From positions 43,610,401-43,674,400 of the forward strand of contig CM049317.1 of assembly GCA_026874595.1 (NCBI GenBank): a DNA stretch of 64,000 nucleotides, in the 5' to 3' direction. The position numbers were made by a program, and so were the translations under genes. Each line of letters begins with the position of its first letter. The first letter of the stretch is position 1. Below the pieces are notes generated by a model. It ran no database searches. It was given only the letters and a program-made list of their open reading frames with translations, and was not told where the DNA came from. The DNA comes from Sipunculus nudus. Taxonomy: Eukaryota; Annelida; Sipuncula; Golfingiida; Sipunculidae. Below are positions 1 to 12,300 of the stretch, piece by piece.

Positions 1-59
1 GTCTTACAAAATTGGGATATATGATGATTTAATTATAACTATAAATCAACTTTTATGCC

Positions 60-440
60 AACTGTATCAGATTATGCAACAGACAAGTTCACTCAGTGCA
101 GCCAAGTACAGGTTGTTACGAGGTGCATAAAAAGCGGACCGAACTGTCTCGCTGGTGAAGCTTGCTTTTCTAGCGAAGCGGTTAGTACGCTGGACTTGTG
201 GGCCACCTTTATGGGTTCAAATCTGTGATCAGCCCAAGATTTTCCGCTGAAAAATATGTTTTCGTAACAAGGTCAAGAGTTCACTCAGTGCAGCCAGGTG
301 CAGGTAAAGAATTCACTCAGTGCAGTAGCTGAAGCTAACAATTTGTTTCAGTCCACTTGGGGCAACTGCTTTCTCATCTAAGCCTGGTCAGCCAAGTGCA
401 TCTGACTCAAGAGAAGTTTGATGTATTGGCAGTTAAAATC
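60..440 (+). repeat. Dispersed 'R' repeat (ttcactcagtgcag family), interrupted by a solo LTR
   Basis: The phrase GGTCAAGAGTTCACTCAGTG recurs, followed by text ending near 'gaagtttgatgtattgg'. Related copies lie at 27312-27665 and 30440-30880. The run is interrupted at 114-269 by an LTR insertion. No coding frame is visible. The family is not one I recognise. Confidence 0.75.
114..269 (+). mobile_element. Solo LTR of the TRIM-type retrotransposon, with tRNA-like A and B boxes
   Basis: This 156-bp unit begins TGTTACG and ends CGTAACA. It is flanked by a perfect 4-bp duplication, AGGT at 110-113 and 270-273. It has the same length and layout as the left LTR at 43565-43720. A TATA-like CATAAAAAG lies near its 5' end. 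A Pol III A-box-like TAGCGAAGCGGTTAGTACGC starts at 171 and a B-box-like GGTTCAAATCT at 214. That 43-base spacing is close to the spacing in real tRNA genes. Removing the LTR and one AGGT restores the repeat sequence seen at 27481 onward, so this is a clean insertion. That it is a solo LTR left by recombination is inferred. Confidence 0.85.
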
Positions 441-863
441 TCCGCAAATCAGTATGTATGGAGAATTCAATTTGTATCAAATTATCAAAATTTAACAATT
501 ACATAAAAGATAGGTTTGTAGCACAACCTCCCTTCCACCTAACAAACATAGGGTGACCGCGAACATGCAATGGGCCATTGAATACTGTGACTGCACGGGT
601 AAACAGTACATAATTTCTGGCACTTATAACATTTGATAATGTTATGAACACGCTGTTTTGTATATGAGTAAATTGTAGAATTGCTCAACAACAGAAACTA
701 TGTGATTACTTACTAGAAGCAGCCTGTTATGTGTGAACAACAAAGCCGACAACAATCTCAGCTGGCTCTCAGTCATACTTAAAAGACATTTGGAGTGGAG
801 TTCTCAAGGCCTCCAAAGGCTATTTGTTTCACAGTTGTTTCTACAAATCACTATTAAGCACAG
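441..863. other. No gene recognised
   Basis: Low-copy sequence without a convincing exon. One frame stays open across about 690-900, but its composition is not protein-like and it lacks good splice sites. Confidence 0.4.
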
Positions 864-968
864 GTGTTTTTGGCTGAGAAGAACTCTGCAGTCTTCCAAG
901 TGGTGAACGATCGCATCGATCAGCTAGCAACATCACAACCTGCCATGGGCCGCCTGTCTGAATCCTAA
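864..968 (+). CDS. Candidate 3'-terminal exon, unknown protein
   Basis: An acceptor-like 'attaagcacag' ends at 863. From 864 one frame reads 34 residues to a TAA at 966-968. The peptide starts VFLAEKNSAVFQVVNDRIDQ and ends GRLSES, and looks like natural protein: amphipathic, with few Cys or Trp and balanced charge. I do not recognise the family. The upstream exon would lie left of the window or be too short to see. It could instead be an alternative end for the same gene as the segment at 1063-1191. Without transcript evidence it could be a chance open frame. Confidence 0.35.
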   Translation: MFLAEKNSAVFQVVNDRIDQLATSQPAMGRLSES

Positions 969-1062
969 AATAACAATGAAAACACTAGACTTTTTGAGAA
1001 AAAAGTTAAAATAAAAACCCTGCTAACGAAACCACTTCCACAGTAACCTTTTAGCGCCTGTT

Positions 1063-1191
1063 ATGTCTGCTTGGTTTGTATGCTGCCCAGGGAGCTGGGG
1101 AAAGAGCTACAAGAAACACAAGCCCAGAAGACCAGGAAGGCAAAGTGTAAAGTTTGATGAGACTGACATCGTTGGTGATATCAGACTATAA
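1063..1191 (+). CDS. Candidate terminal exon or small protein (42 aa), unknown function
   Basis: The frame opens at ATG 1063 (also open back to an acceptor-like 'ccacagtaaccttttag' ending at 1054) and stops at TAA 1189-1191. The peptide has a hydrophobic start with a Cys-Cys pair (MSAWFVCCPG), then a basic stretch (GKSYKKHKPRRPGRQ) and an acidic end (VKFDETDIVGDIRL). Adjacent cysteines next to basic residues can be palmitoylated, which would fit the cytoplasmic tail of a membrane protein, but this is inference. An AATAAA lies 200 bases downstream at 1391-1396, as expected for a last exon. The family is not recognised. Confidence 0.4.
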   Translation: MSAWFVCCPGSWGKSYKKHKPRRPGRQSVKFDETDIVGDIRL

Positions 1192-1199
1192 ACCCCACC

Positions 1200-3180
1200 T
1201 TTACCTTTATATATTTAATACTATTCAGCAGAACCTGTTGTGAGAGGACACCTGCAGGATATTTCCAAAGCGTCACTACATTGCAGGTGTCCCTTCATGA
1301 GAGGTAGGGACAGATGAGAGCAAGGATAATAATTAATGTATGGGGATTCATTCAATTAAAACAAAATAATCAATGCTTATAAGTATATAAAATAAAATGT
1401 TATTTATGAATAATATATGAAATAATATTTATTTCGACATCTAACACAAGAAAGCAGATTCATTGATGTTATGATTGAAAGTCTTTAAAGAGCTGGTTCA
1501 TTTTTAAATACAAAATTAAATAAAAAGTGGATCATGAGTATAATTTCATAGAAATAGTTACTATTCACGAGAATAAACGTTAAAAAAAACATTTTTTTGT
1601 ATTCAATAAAATATATTTATAGTATTTCTTAATTACATATTGTTTCTTAATAATTATATAAATAAATATGAAAGAAAGTCCCACAACTCTCTTGTTTAGC
1701 CAAACTTACATGATTGGAGAATATTACAAATAAAAGATAAAGGTGTCATTAAGATAATGCAGTAATTTCAATTTTTAATAAACATTTAAATTTATGCAAC
1801 GTTCTTTCCACAGTGCTGAAGAGTAAATTTATGTCCATCAAAAGAGTTAGGTCTCTGAATGTCCATATGTACGGTCCATAGGAATTCATTCAAATTCAGA
1901 ACCTCAAACTCTATATTTGATCTATAAATCTCTTTTCAAAATCAGAATATTATCCCAACATTACAATTAGGATAGGATGCCTCCAATTCAGCAATGATTT
2001 TGTCAGATTGACATTGCCCTGAATTGGTTTCACATCAGGCCGACATTCAATATGGTGGAAACGCTGGGGTGATAGAGCACGTTCGGTGGCCTTCAGTAGC
2101 TGTTGCCAGCAAACTCCCAATCAAATTTGAACTATATATTTTATTTTAGTCCGCTGAAATAGATTCAAATACATCGACCTCAAAATCATTATTGGGATAG
2201 AAATAATTTTCAACTTGAGAATTTTATCCTGACGATAATGACTGGATTTCTCAAATTAAGCAATGATTATTTCAGATTTACATTGCCATAACTGTGCTTC
2301 AAATCAGGCGGACATTCAATATGGTGGAAACACTTGGGTATTTGGGAGCTTTTGGGGGCATCGGGCTGCTGTCACTTGCAGGTGCGCCCGCAGTCATATT
2401 TGGATTATTGTACATGCCATATTGTTCCTGTTAATCAACATGTTAATGTCTAGAGCTATAATTACAAAATGCTATTGTTATTATTTTTTGAAGCAACCAA
2501 AGAGTGAGCAAGAGCAATCAATGTTTGCCAGAGCAAACCACTCATCAGGAGAAGACTCAACCATTGTTGATGCTCATTGGTACAGTTAGTCATGTGATAC
2601 GGAATTCCTGTGATTTACATGAGCTCTATGAATTAATCTAAATACGGTGTGCACGAAGTGTTCCACTGAGCTGAACTGGCACAACGTAACTCATGGCCGC
2701 TAATTTATTGCACTCGGGTGTCCATTCATGATAGGATTTTTGGACAAACGTGACTGTCCATGTCTGCATTTGGCAGGTTTCCACTCATGACAGGGCAACT
2801 TCAATGGGAAACAGATCAGGACATTGGGTTAGTGTCCGTACATTGAAGGTGTTTGCTCATCCCAGTGTCCCCTCATGGCGGATCCTGCTGTATTATCAAA
2901 GAATAGATCTAATTGAACAAATGTGAACTGTCAACAGTTTATCAAAAAGCCAACAAATGATCATGGTAAATACCATAGTACAGATCATATGTTCACACAC
3001 TGCTCACATGCTTTAATTTCAACATTAGGAAACAAATGGTCTGGTCACAAAATATTATTTGCAACAGGATCTTCCTGGTCAATACAAACCAATCATATCA
3101 ACCAACCATGGCCTATAATACTTTATCCTCTCAGATTTTAATCTTCATTTGATATTATTTCAGATTTTTGCCTTCAAGGT
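1200..3180. other. AT-rich non-coding stretch with a local duplication
   Basis: No exon is supported. A segment of about 80 bases around 1985-2065 is repeated at about 2254-2335 (both end 'gacattcaatatggtggaaac'), a diverged duplication with a spacing near 270. The rest is AT-rich with no recognised family. Confidence 0.5.
1391..1396 (+). promoter_or_regulatory. Possible polyadenylation signal AATAAA
   Basis: This lies 200 bases after the stop codon at 1189-1191. The surrounding sequence is very AT-rich, so chance occurrence is likely. Confidence 0.25.
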
Positions 3181-4229
3181 CAACTTCAACTGAGCACAGT
3201 GACCCATGGGTCCCTCGTTTTTGGAACAGTGATCCAACTTGCGGACCAAGGAATTATGCAGAAAATACCTATGTTAAGGAATTATGGATTTTTAGGCGTG
3301 TTTTTATCTTTAAATAAATTACATTTAATATTTTTTTATATCGCAAATTAAAAAAATTTGTTAAATTAAAAAAATTAATATGATAAAAAATATTATCTAG
3401 TGCGAACATGTATTTATCATTCTTCTACCAAAGTTGGATACTCTGAAAAAAAGTAGGATTTAATTTAAACTTTAAATCATAATTTCCCTGCTTCAGCAGG
3501 GAATGTATGCGCCCGAGGCAGCACAAATCTTGCACTTCTAATGAAGCGACTGATTTTAATGCTGCCTGCTTTGACCATTTATGACCCCAGATGGAGGTTG
3601 GTTGTTCACTAAAATAACGTGCGTATGATGTGACAAGCAGCCAACCAGATTCCAATAAACCAACACTTGACAGGCATCCTGGCTCCGCCCATAGCTGCGC
3701 TTTATGCATTGCTTGATGACAGTTTATGGTGGAATTTTGCATCATTGACTGATTCGATTATGACATTATGACTGTGTAAGCGTAGCCATGTATCTGTTGT
3801 CCCTAAGGCCCTAAGCAAACCATGTCTGGGGCCATTCTCTCTGAGACGGGTAACAGGGCAAAACGAAATTAACAACATTGGCTCCGTGTATTCCTTTTTG
3901 GCTGTGTCTTTCAGCACAAGGTTTCATCTGATTGGACAAAAATACAGTGCTCCCCTCTCGTGTAGCATTTCAGGATACGACGTCATTACAAACAGGGTTT
4001 ACGTTATAGGTAGTAGGCCTATAGTAAAGCGCTGTGTAAAGCGCGTACAGAGAATGAAATAAAGGGAGCAGTTCTTTCTGTCCAGTGTCCATCCTTCTGT
4101 CCTTTTGTGAGTATTTCATATGCAACACAGTATCTCTAAAGCTTCTACTGGTCATGACCTTGACTAGAAGAGTGTCCTTAATTTTGAATAGGTCCAATTT
4201 TGGGGAAAATCACACAAATTCTTAAATAT

Positions 4230-4800
4230 CTCAAGAAATCTTGGATGGATTGATTCCAAAATCAAGTTGATGGAAGATCCTGGATAGGGTTGTCGTGTTC
4301 CAGTAACTGGTGGTGCCACCTATTATTCTTTACTTGTTTTTGTGCCGTTTATTACCCCCAAAATTGCTACTTGACAGTGCTGTGAGCATTATAAGTCAAA
4401 AACTAATGGACAGATTTCTTTTATATTATGCATATACATAAATATGGGTTATGGGATGATGTTTATTTAAATTGGGGTCATGACCTTTCCTATAAGAGTG
4501 GCCTTGACCTTGAATATTGCCATATATGGTGAAAATCACACAAAATCATCAATTTCTCAATAAGGGATGCATGGATTGGTCCAAAAATCAACTTGACCGA
4601 AGATCTTGGATAGTGTTGTCATGTACCGGAAACTGATAGCGCCACCTGTTATTCTTTTACTTGTTTTCGTGCCATTTATTACCCCATCATTGCTACTTAA
4701 CAGTACTGTGAGCATTATAAGTCAAAAACTAATGGACAGATTTCTTTCATATTATGCATATACATAGACATGGGTTAGCGGATGATGTATATTGTAATTG
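4230..4800 (+). repeat. Tandem duplication, 326-bp period
   Basis: Two diverged copies both carry 'agcattataagtcaaaaact' and a GCCACCT core. The anchor GCTACTT occurs at 4366 and 4692. Confidence 0.7.
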
Positions 4801-5264
4801 GGGTCATGACCTTTTCTATGAGAGTGACCTTTTCTATGAGTGTGGTCTGATATTAATTTTTGCTGAAGATGGAGGGCCTGTTCTTAAAGGAGGGGGGATT
4901 AATTGTCTGGGGATACTATGGCACCTGCGGTGCCAAGAAATATCTAGTGAAGTATTGTTCATGGAATATGATACACAAGTTGTTACCATCAAGTTCCCAG
5001 AGGGTTGACCTTGACCTTGATTTATTCTTCTTTTATGAAATCAGTGTTTGTGTTACCCATCACTAAAGGAAGAACCCACTTTACTTGTTGTCAGAAGGAC
5101 TAATTCTTCAAACTAGTCCTACAGTAATTTTATTCTTCCTTTTTACAATCTGTATTGACCAGTCATGTTTGGCTTCAGCCTTCACATATGTTAGACCCAA
5201 CCTTGTCAGGTTTGGTGTCAGATGGTCAGTGTCAAAATGACATATGACATATTTAAGCCCTTTT

Positions 5265-5362
5265 ACCTGAAGGGACCTTTGTTTGGCTGAAGCCCTTGTA
5301 TCTGAAGGGACCTGTGTTTGGCTGAAGCCCTTGTACCTGAAGGGACCTGTGTTTGGCTAGTA
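5265..5362 (+). repeat. Minisatellite, ~39-bp unit, about 2.5 copies
   Basis: Units read 'ctgaagggacctgtgtttgg' followed by 'ctgaagcccttgta'. The copies are nearly identical. Confidence 0.75.
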
Positions 5363-5799
5363 TGAAAATCTGATGACAATGCTCATCAATGCCTTTAGAA
5401 ACCACATAAGCCTTCTTGGAGACAAGGGGGGTCCCAATTTCATCAAGCACTAATCTATGACAGCAGTATTAACAACCTGCGTTACCTAGGAACAACCTGT
5501 GACAGCAACTTGTTTCATTATGAGTCAGGCTATGCTTAATGGGGAAAACAGTCTGTCACCTTTGAAATTTGAATATTTTGAAAATTCCATGGTCTCGGAT
5601 AAGAGGCTGTGAGTTATATTTTGCCCACTTTGAAAACTATTCTCAACTATAAAACCTTTTAACACTATGACAGTGTGGTGACAGCCTGGATGCCTGTTGT
5701 TGCCTAAAGATTTGCCTAGGTGGGACAGGCTATTGGCCAATAATGTCATGCTAGTCTGCTGAGCATCATGACTCATGGGTCATATGTTTACTGTTAGCC

Positions 5800-6190
5800 A
5801 CATGTATTGCTCAGAGGTTTGATGTGCCAATTCATCCTGGACAGGACTGTCCATTGAACAAGACATGCTTTGCTTTTCTTCCGGGTCAAAGGTTGAAGCC
5901 TATTAAAAGGAGGACTCTGGGTAATGCAAAGTTCCTAGGATACTGTGGGATCACTGCAGGTGTCAGAATTTCTGGTTTAGCCATATTAACATGTTAAGTG
6001 TAGTGGTATGTCTTCCAGAATATTGTCAGTGGATATGTGAAAAGAGGTTTTGTGAAAATTTCCAGTGTGAATATTCCAGTAATTTTGTTACCAAAATGTT
6101 TTGTTACCATAAAGTTATCATATCATTTGTGATCATTTGTTTTAATAATCATGATTTTTTCATTTGATGAAATGTTTCTCATATTTACAG
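5800..6190 (+). other. 5' flank of the CARD exon; first exon not identified
   Basis: The exon at 6191 begins with a splice acceptor, so the first exon must lie upstream. No ATG followed by a donor in the right phase could be chosen with confidence. An in-frame ATG at 6167 would add eight residues if the acceptor is not used. Confidence 0.3.
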
Positions 6191-6328
6191 CAAAGTAATG
6201 ATCACAGGGAGATCATTGCCTCAAATAGTGATTACCTGGTATCAAATCTGGACCTCATCAGAACACCCCTGCTGGATGGATTATTGTACAAAGGTGTGAT
6301 AAATGAGCTACAGAAGAGTGTAATACAG
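6191..6328 (+). CDS. CARD gene exon A (CARD helices 1-3)
   Basis: The acceptor is 'catatttacag' ending at 6190 and the donor is CAG|gtacac at 6329. It gives 46 codons, phase 0 at both ends. The peptide carries DHREIIASNSDYLVSNLD, then PLLDGLLYKGVINELQKSVI, which is the helix 1 to helix 3 part of a CARD. Little more is needed N-terminally, so the missing first exon may encode only a few residues. Confidence 0.8.
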
Positions 6329-9300
6329 GTACACACATCACAATGTATGACAAAGTTAACTTTATGCCAAAGCAAGCCAAAATTCTTGCATCTTTCCTGT
6401 CCATTTGAAGAGGTTTATCATGCATTGATGTTTTTCTGATCTGTTATTAATGAAAGGAAAGGGAAAATCTTCTTGCTCTGTATGAGTCAGATGCAGATGG
6501 AGGTAGGGCTTGTTTATCCAGTGCCAAATGATATTGTTTCTCTCCTCCCTGGGGGGGGGGGGGGGTCATATAGTGATTGGTCTGGCATCGGCAGCGTCCA
6601 TGTTATTTCTTGTAAAGTTATATAACTTTTGAACAAATTCACATTTTTTCATGAAATCTGAAATTTAAATTGTTTCCACTTGAACGAGTGCAAAAACTGG
6701 TGACCTCAAGGTCAAATAAACCAAAATAGAATTTTTTTTTTGAACCCCCCACCCTTACTAATGAAGTATCTCACATTTTTTCCCTTAAATTTGAAACACT
6801 TATGGATTCAACGAGGTTTTTAGCTCAGCTGACTTTCAGTCATGCTGGGCTATAGCGATGGGTCTTTGTCCGGCGTCCTTCCGTCTGGCCGTTAGCAGGG
6901 CACAAATGGTAACCGTAGGGGCTAGGGCCATGAACCCTATGCAGTCTTAGAGGTTATAAAAAGATCTCCTTGCAAACCTGAAATTAGGTCACTGCGACCT
7001 ATATTCTCGAAGTTATGGGGTGTGTTTGCACCCCCCAGAAATAACTCTTTGAGACAAAATTTTCATCCCAAACATTCCATCTTTCACATACAGCTCACCT
7101 ACCAACACGGGAAGAACCATAATTTTTTTTAGGTCAAAAGGTCAAAGGTCAAGGTCACAGGAGCCTCTTCTTTGAAAAGCCTATGGATGCATTTTAAGCC
7201 AACCCTTTCATCCCAATTCTTTGATCTTTCACATATAGCTCACCTACTAAGTTGGAGAAGAATCCTATAGATTTTGAGGTCACAAGGTCAAAGGTCAGGG
7301 TCACAGGATCCACTTCTTTGAAAAGGTAGTGGACACATTTCAAGCTAGACTTTTCATTCCAAACCTTCCAGCACTGATATCGCTTCTCTGCCAACAGGGG
7401 AAAAGACCTGTTGATTTTGAGGTCAAAGGTCAAGTTCACAGCACCCACTTCTTGCGTGGAGTCATTTTCTGGCAAACTTTTCAATCTGTACCTTCCATCT
7501 GTCATATATGGCTTACCTACCAATAAGGGAAGAAGCCTATAGATGTTGAGGTCAAAAAGTCAAAGGTCAAGGTCACAATATTTAATTGTTCTAAATGCTT
7601 GTGAGCATATTTAAAGTGTAACTGTTCAACCCAAACCTTCAGTCTTTCACATATGCCACATCTATGCATCACTCAGTTTGACTCAAACTTCATATTTATG
7701 GGTCTTTTTGCTTGAATAAATAACTTATTGATTTTGGGGTCAGCTGGTCAGCAGGTTAAAGGTTGCAGGTCAAAGTTATTCACCCATTGGTTGCCAAGTA
7801 ATTACACCAGATTTAAGTGGTCAGTAGTTACCCATCATTTAGAAAGAATCCAGTTGATATATGGGCAAAAGGCTAAGGTCATAGGTCAGGGATGTTCACA
7901 ATTACTTATTTTATAGACAGTCTCTATTTTTCTTGTATATATAACCATCCCACTCCAGCTGGTACATCTCCCTGTGTGGCTGTAATTGTGAGTGACACTG
8001 GTGACATATGACTCCCTTTTGTATCAGTCTATTAAGTGATAAGGCTCAGTGATAAGTACCTCTTACTTCATAACAAAAACACTGTTGTCAGAATGCTTCA
8101 GCCAGGCATTAAGACTATGAGAGTATAGTATTAAGGTTTAGCTACTGATTTATAAGATGATGGGAACATTTTGCAGTTTATTTTATGGAATCCTAGCAAT
8201 AAACTTAGTTTCCTAGATATCTGAATATTTTAATATATATCACCACATATAAAAGCAAGTGTTTGTTCTCATAATATGTGGATGTGTACCTTGATTTAGG
8301 ATGGCTTTTTGTTTTATTTCAAGACTCTTAGTCATGCTTTCTGCATTTCTTTTCTTTCAGGTTTGGCAGTTTACCTACCCTGCTGACCCCATTGAAAAGC
8401 AGAGTGGTAATAAAAAATATTGGACTTACACTTTTTACAATTGCATATCTATAAATCTAATATGAGGGCCTGGACATGCCTTTTGAATTATTTTGGGCAT
8501 TTATTACTGGATAATTTGCCCCAAGTTTGGTCTCTTATTGGAGAATGTGGGATATCAAATGTCATACTTGTCAGAAATCCATTATGTCTGCCAGTTAGCC
8601 ACCTTAGAAATTCTTTCTTCAGGGCAGTTTCAGTAAGTTTTCTTTAATGTTTGGTCCGATTTAGGGAATCTTTGTTGTCTGATTTCAGACTTGTCAGAAG
8701 TCCAATATGGCGACCAGGCAACCATCTTTTAATTCTTTAGTTAAAGTGAATGCAGTTGGATGTATATTTATGTAATCTTGTAAAGGATTGGGTCAAATAT
8801 TTCTGAATAAATATTACCATCATTTATAAAAGTGCAGTACAGTTGGCTTGTATTGAATAAAAATTCATACAGAAGCACCTGTTTCTCAATAATTCTTGCA
8901 TGTATTTCCTTGATTTTTGCTATATATGTTGATCTTATATTTGCCCTTTGTGGTGTTCCTTTTGAGACTGACAGGTTTCAAGCAAGCTGTTGGAATAGTT
9001 CCTGATAGCTTAACAATCATGCATTTTCCTCAGACCATCAATTCACTGTGTTTTAACCAGACATAGGTGATATATATTTCTGTTGTCATAGAAATTTTCA
9101 ACAAATTGGCAAATTGGTTCTTCAAAATTTGACTGGAAGTTGTGAATCTCAGTCCATGATGTCACAGGTCATGCTTGGCAGCTGAGCGTCATGACCCATG
9201 GGTCACTTGTTTGACTAGTTTGAAAACTGGTGACCTTGACATGGAGCTTTAAGGTCAAGTCAGCCATAATAGAAATTATTTGTAAATGGTATCACTTTTA

Positions 9301-12300
9301 AATCACTCAGTATATTTTTATGAAATTTGACTCTTGAAATGTTTTTACAAAAATCTTGATAGTGTACAAAAACTGGTGACCTTTACCTTCATCTTCAAGG
9401 TCAAATCAGCAAGAATAGAAATTTTTTGTGAATGCTGTGACTTTTGAAGTAGTCAGTAGGCTTTTCCTCAGATTTTTGGATGGGAGGCCCATGGGGAGGG
9501 CAGACATATCTGTTTTTTGCATTGCAGAAACAACCTCATTCTAGTTAAAAAAGGGTTTTCCCTTAAAAGTATGTAAATATCCTAAATTCTAAGAGAAGAA
9601 AAGGTATGTGTCAAAAGTCCCTAAATTACCAGGTTTTAGCCTGTTGCAATGGAAATTCTATTTTCAATTTCATCAATAGCTATTTCTGTGTAGAGGTAAT
9701 TCAGTATACAAATGTTTTGAGGTGTATTGTTTTGCTGTGAATGTGTATATTATGTATATTTGTTTTGAGGTATATTGGTTTGCTGTTAAGCTGTATATTT
9801 TGTAAATTTCAACAGGATTAAACCAGCAGCAGAAGTAAGCCCCTGGTCGCTAAATTTGGGAGTGAAAACCCCATTGAAAATTTTCCTGATTAGCCATGAA
9901 TAAGCTGTTTTCAACTTGAACAGTGATATTATGCACACATTGTCTTGAAATGAGTGCTGGAAGATCCTAGAATATCCTGAAAAGTTGAACTGTGATGATA
10001 TGGTGATATTTATGTTGTTGTTGTACAGAATGAACAATCAAACCACCTGAAGGTGAAACACCTCCTGGAACACCTGTTCCGCTCACCGGCCCCCTTCTGG
10101 GAGGGGTTTGTCGAATGTCTCAAGATGTGTAACCATGAGCATGTAGCCAGCTTTCTCAAACAAGGTAGGTCATTACACTGACAGAATCACACTCACAGCT
10201 CCACCATTCTGCTGCCTAGGAATTGTGGGTCAAGGAATCAGTTCCCAACTATGCACTTAGCCTGACTGGGGCTTCAAAAATTTGTCATTGGTATAGGTAT
10301 AAATATAGTGAAAGGCATAGATTAAGGCCATAAAAATTTGTTGATTCATGCTAATTACATGAGTGAATTTTATGTGATACAGAATTGTAACATTTCTGAT
10401 CACAAAATGTCTATTAACTTGTCAGGTGGCTGTACTGATATAAACTAGTGGTGGGAGTCGGTTCCTTTTTCATAATCGATCATCGGTTTGGGCAAATCGA
10501 TCGATGATCGATTATTAATCGGTTCAGACAAATATAAAGAAATGTGCAATTATCTGTGGAACTGTACTCTCTTAACCCAGCCCGCATGTCTTAGTAATTC
10601 TACCTGACAAAAAGAAGTTTTTGCCTTTTTCATATTTTCATTTTTTCACTAAGATATGCTATTCAAAGTTTCATTTTAATTAATTATAGTAATCAAGAAT
10701 TAAATCACAGTCCAGGACATCTACTTGCTGGCCCTCATGAATACTCTGGCGTATCATTTTAACTTCACTACCTGGATTTTCATTTTATAACAATTATAAT
10801 GACTGCCGACATGCATATTGGTTTGACAAGCCTGCCAGAAAAATTACGGGCCCACATAAATTTTGGTAAAAATAAAAAAATTAGTAATTGAAAGCTAAAA
10901 ATATAATAACTCATGCGGCAGCGGCACCTGACATCAGTTGAGAAGATTATTTCTAAGAGAATCTTGCAAAATTGCCATAGACCTGGAGCATTATGGAGCA
11001 TTTTTACGCCATACCGCCCATATTTTGCAATGAACATCTTGTTAGAAAACTCTCCGCCAATTCTGCAGCTCTCTGCCAGTTCACAGAGGTTTAATAAGTC
11101 CTCCGTTCTCTCATCTGCCGTGTCATACTCAGTTATATACGGAGGTTATTTGGGAACACAGACTCATTATATGAAGCGCGGAATGTATAAAAAATGGAAG
11201 AGTAATTTTTGCCTATAACTTATAGACATTCTGGTAAAAACAATCATGAGTATGATGTAATCGATAGTTGCCTTTGGTAATTGAGCGCTTGAAAGTTGCA
11301 GCAAACCGACCTACTTTCGAAAAAACTTGATGATCGGCCCACCACTAATATAAACTGTATTTGTAATCACATGCTCTTTCTAACGGTGGATTTCTCATCA
11401 CTCACATCAGCATATCAAACAAGGCTCTCATTGTTAACAGAGCATGTTTTATTACATCAGCATATCAAACAAGGCTGGCATTGTTAACAAATCATGTTTT
11501 ATTACATCAGCATATCAAACAAGGCTCTCATTGTTAACAGAGCATGTTATATCACATCAGCATATCCAACAAGGCTCGCATTGTTAATAAATCATGTTTT
11601 ATTACATCAGCAATGCATATCCAACAAGGCTGGCTTTGTTAACAAAGCATGTTATATCACATCAGCATATCCAACAAGGCTGGCATTATTAACAAAGCAT
11701 GTTATATCACATCAGCATATCCAACAAGGCTGGCATTGTTAACAGAGCATGTCTTATGCTGGACAGTCAGTGGTTTAGTACCCTTGGTTTTGTAACCTGC
11801 AAGAACATGGAAAGAATCAGATTGAGCCACAGTTTTTTGCCATTTGAACATTTAGTCTAGTCTTAATCTAGATTCCAAACCCTTTTATATATGTTTTTTT
11901 TGTGTGGTTTGAAAAGGTTTCAGTGTTTTGTATTCCCATTTATTCCTATTATATTTCACTTTAAATCTCATTAACTAGTTGTCTTAAATATTTTATTTTA
12001 GCATTTGGAACATTATTTACTTAGATGCAGCTAGGAGAGGAATACAAAATTGTGAAATATATACAGTTTATTATATGCCAATGCAAACATCATGTTGAGC
12101 GTGATGGATACAAGTCATATCAATCAACTAACTGTGTTTGATAAAATCTGTTTTTACAGCTGCACAGATCACACCATTAAGCCAGGGAATGTCATTTGGT
12201 CAGAAAACTGCATATGGACAAAGTGTCCATCCATTTTCTGTGGTATGTTCTTTATTATTTCAAAACTGTTTGATTGTGTTGTGTTTGCAGAGAGAATTGT

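Larger units (their letters stand above)
3186..5800. repeat. Degenerate repeat cluster with L-family 3' ends and a possible promoter region
   Basis: L-family 3' ends are recognisable at about 3186-3224 (TGACCCATGGGTCC) and 5755-5795 (ATGACTCATGGGTCA). The stretch 3740-4060 is unlike its surroundings: it has CpGs, an inverted CCAAT (GATTGG near 3931) and a CRE-like GACGTCAT near 3979. It is the best candidate for the promoter of the CARD gene downstream, but no start site can be shown. Confidence 0.4.

Noticed and set aside
171-224. A true tRNA gene
   Set aside because: A and B boxes are present, but no acceptor stem can be formed and the sequence lies inside an LTR with its own duplication.
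2263-2589. 108-codon frame as a gene
   Set aside because: It spans a local duplication, and the peptide is a mixture of low-likelihood residues with no domain.
8361-8406. Exon B as part of the main CARD coding sequence
   Set aside because: It breaks the frame between exons A and C, while direct A-C joining gives a complete six-helix CARD. Kept only as a possible poison exon.
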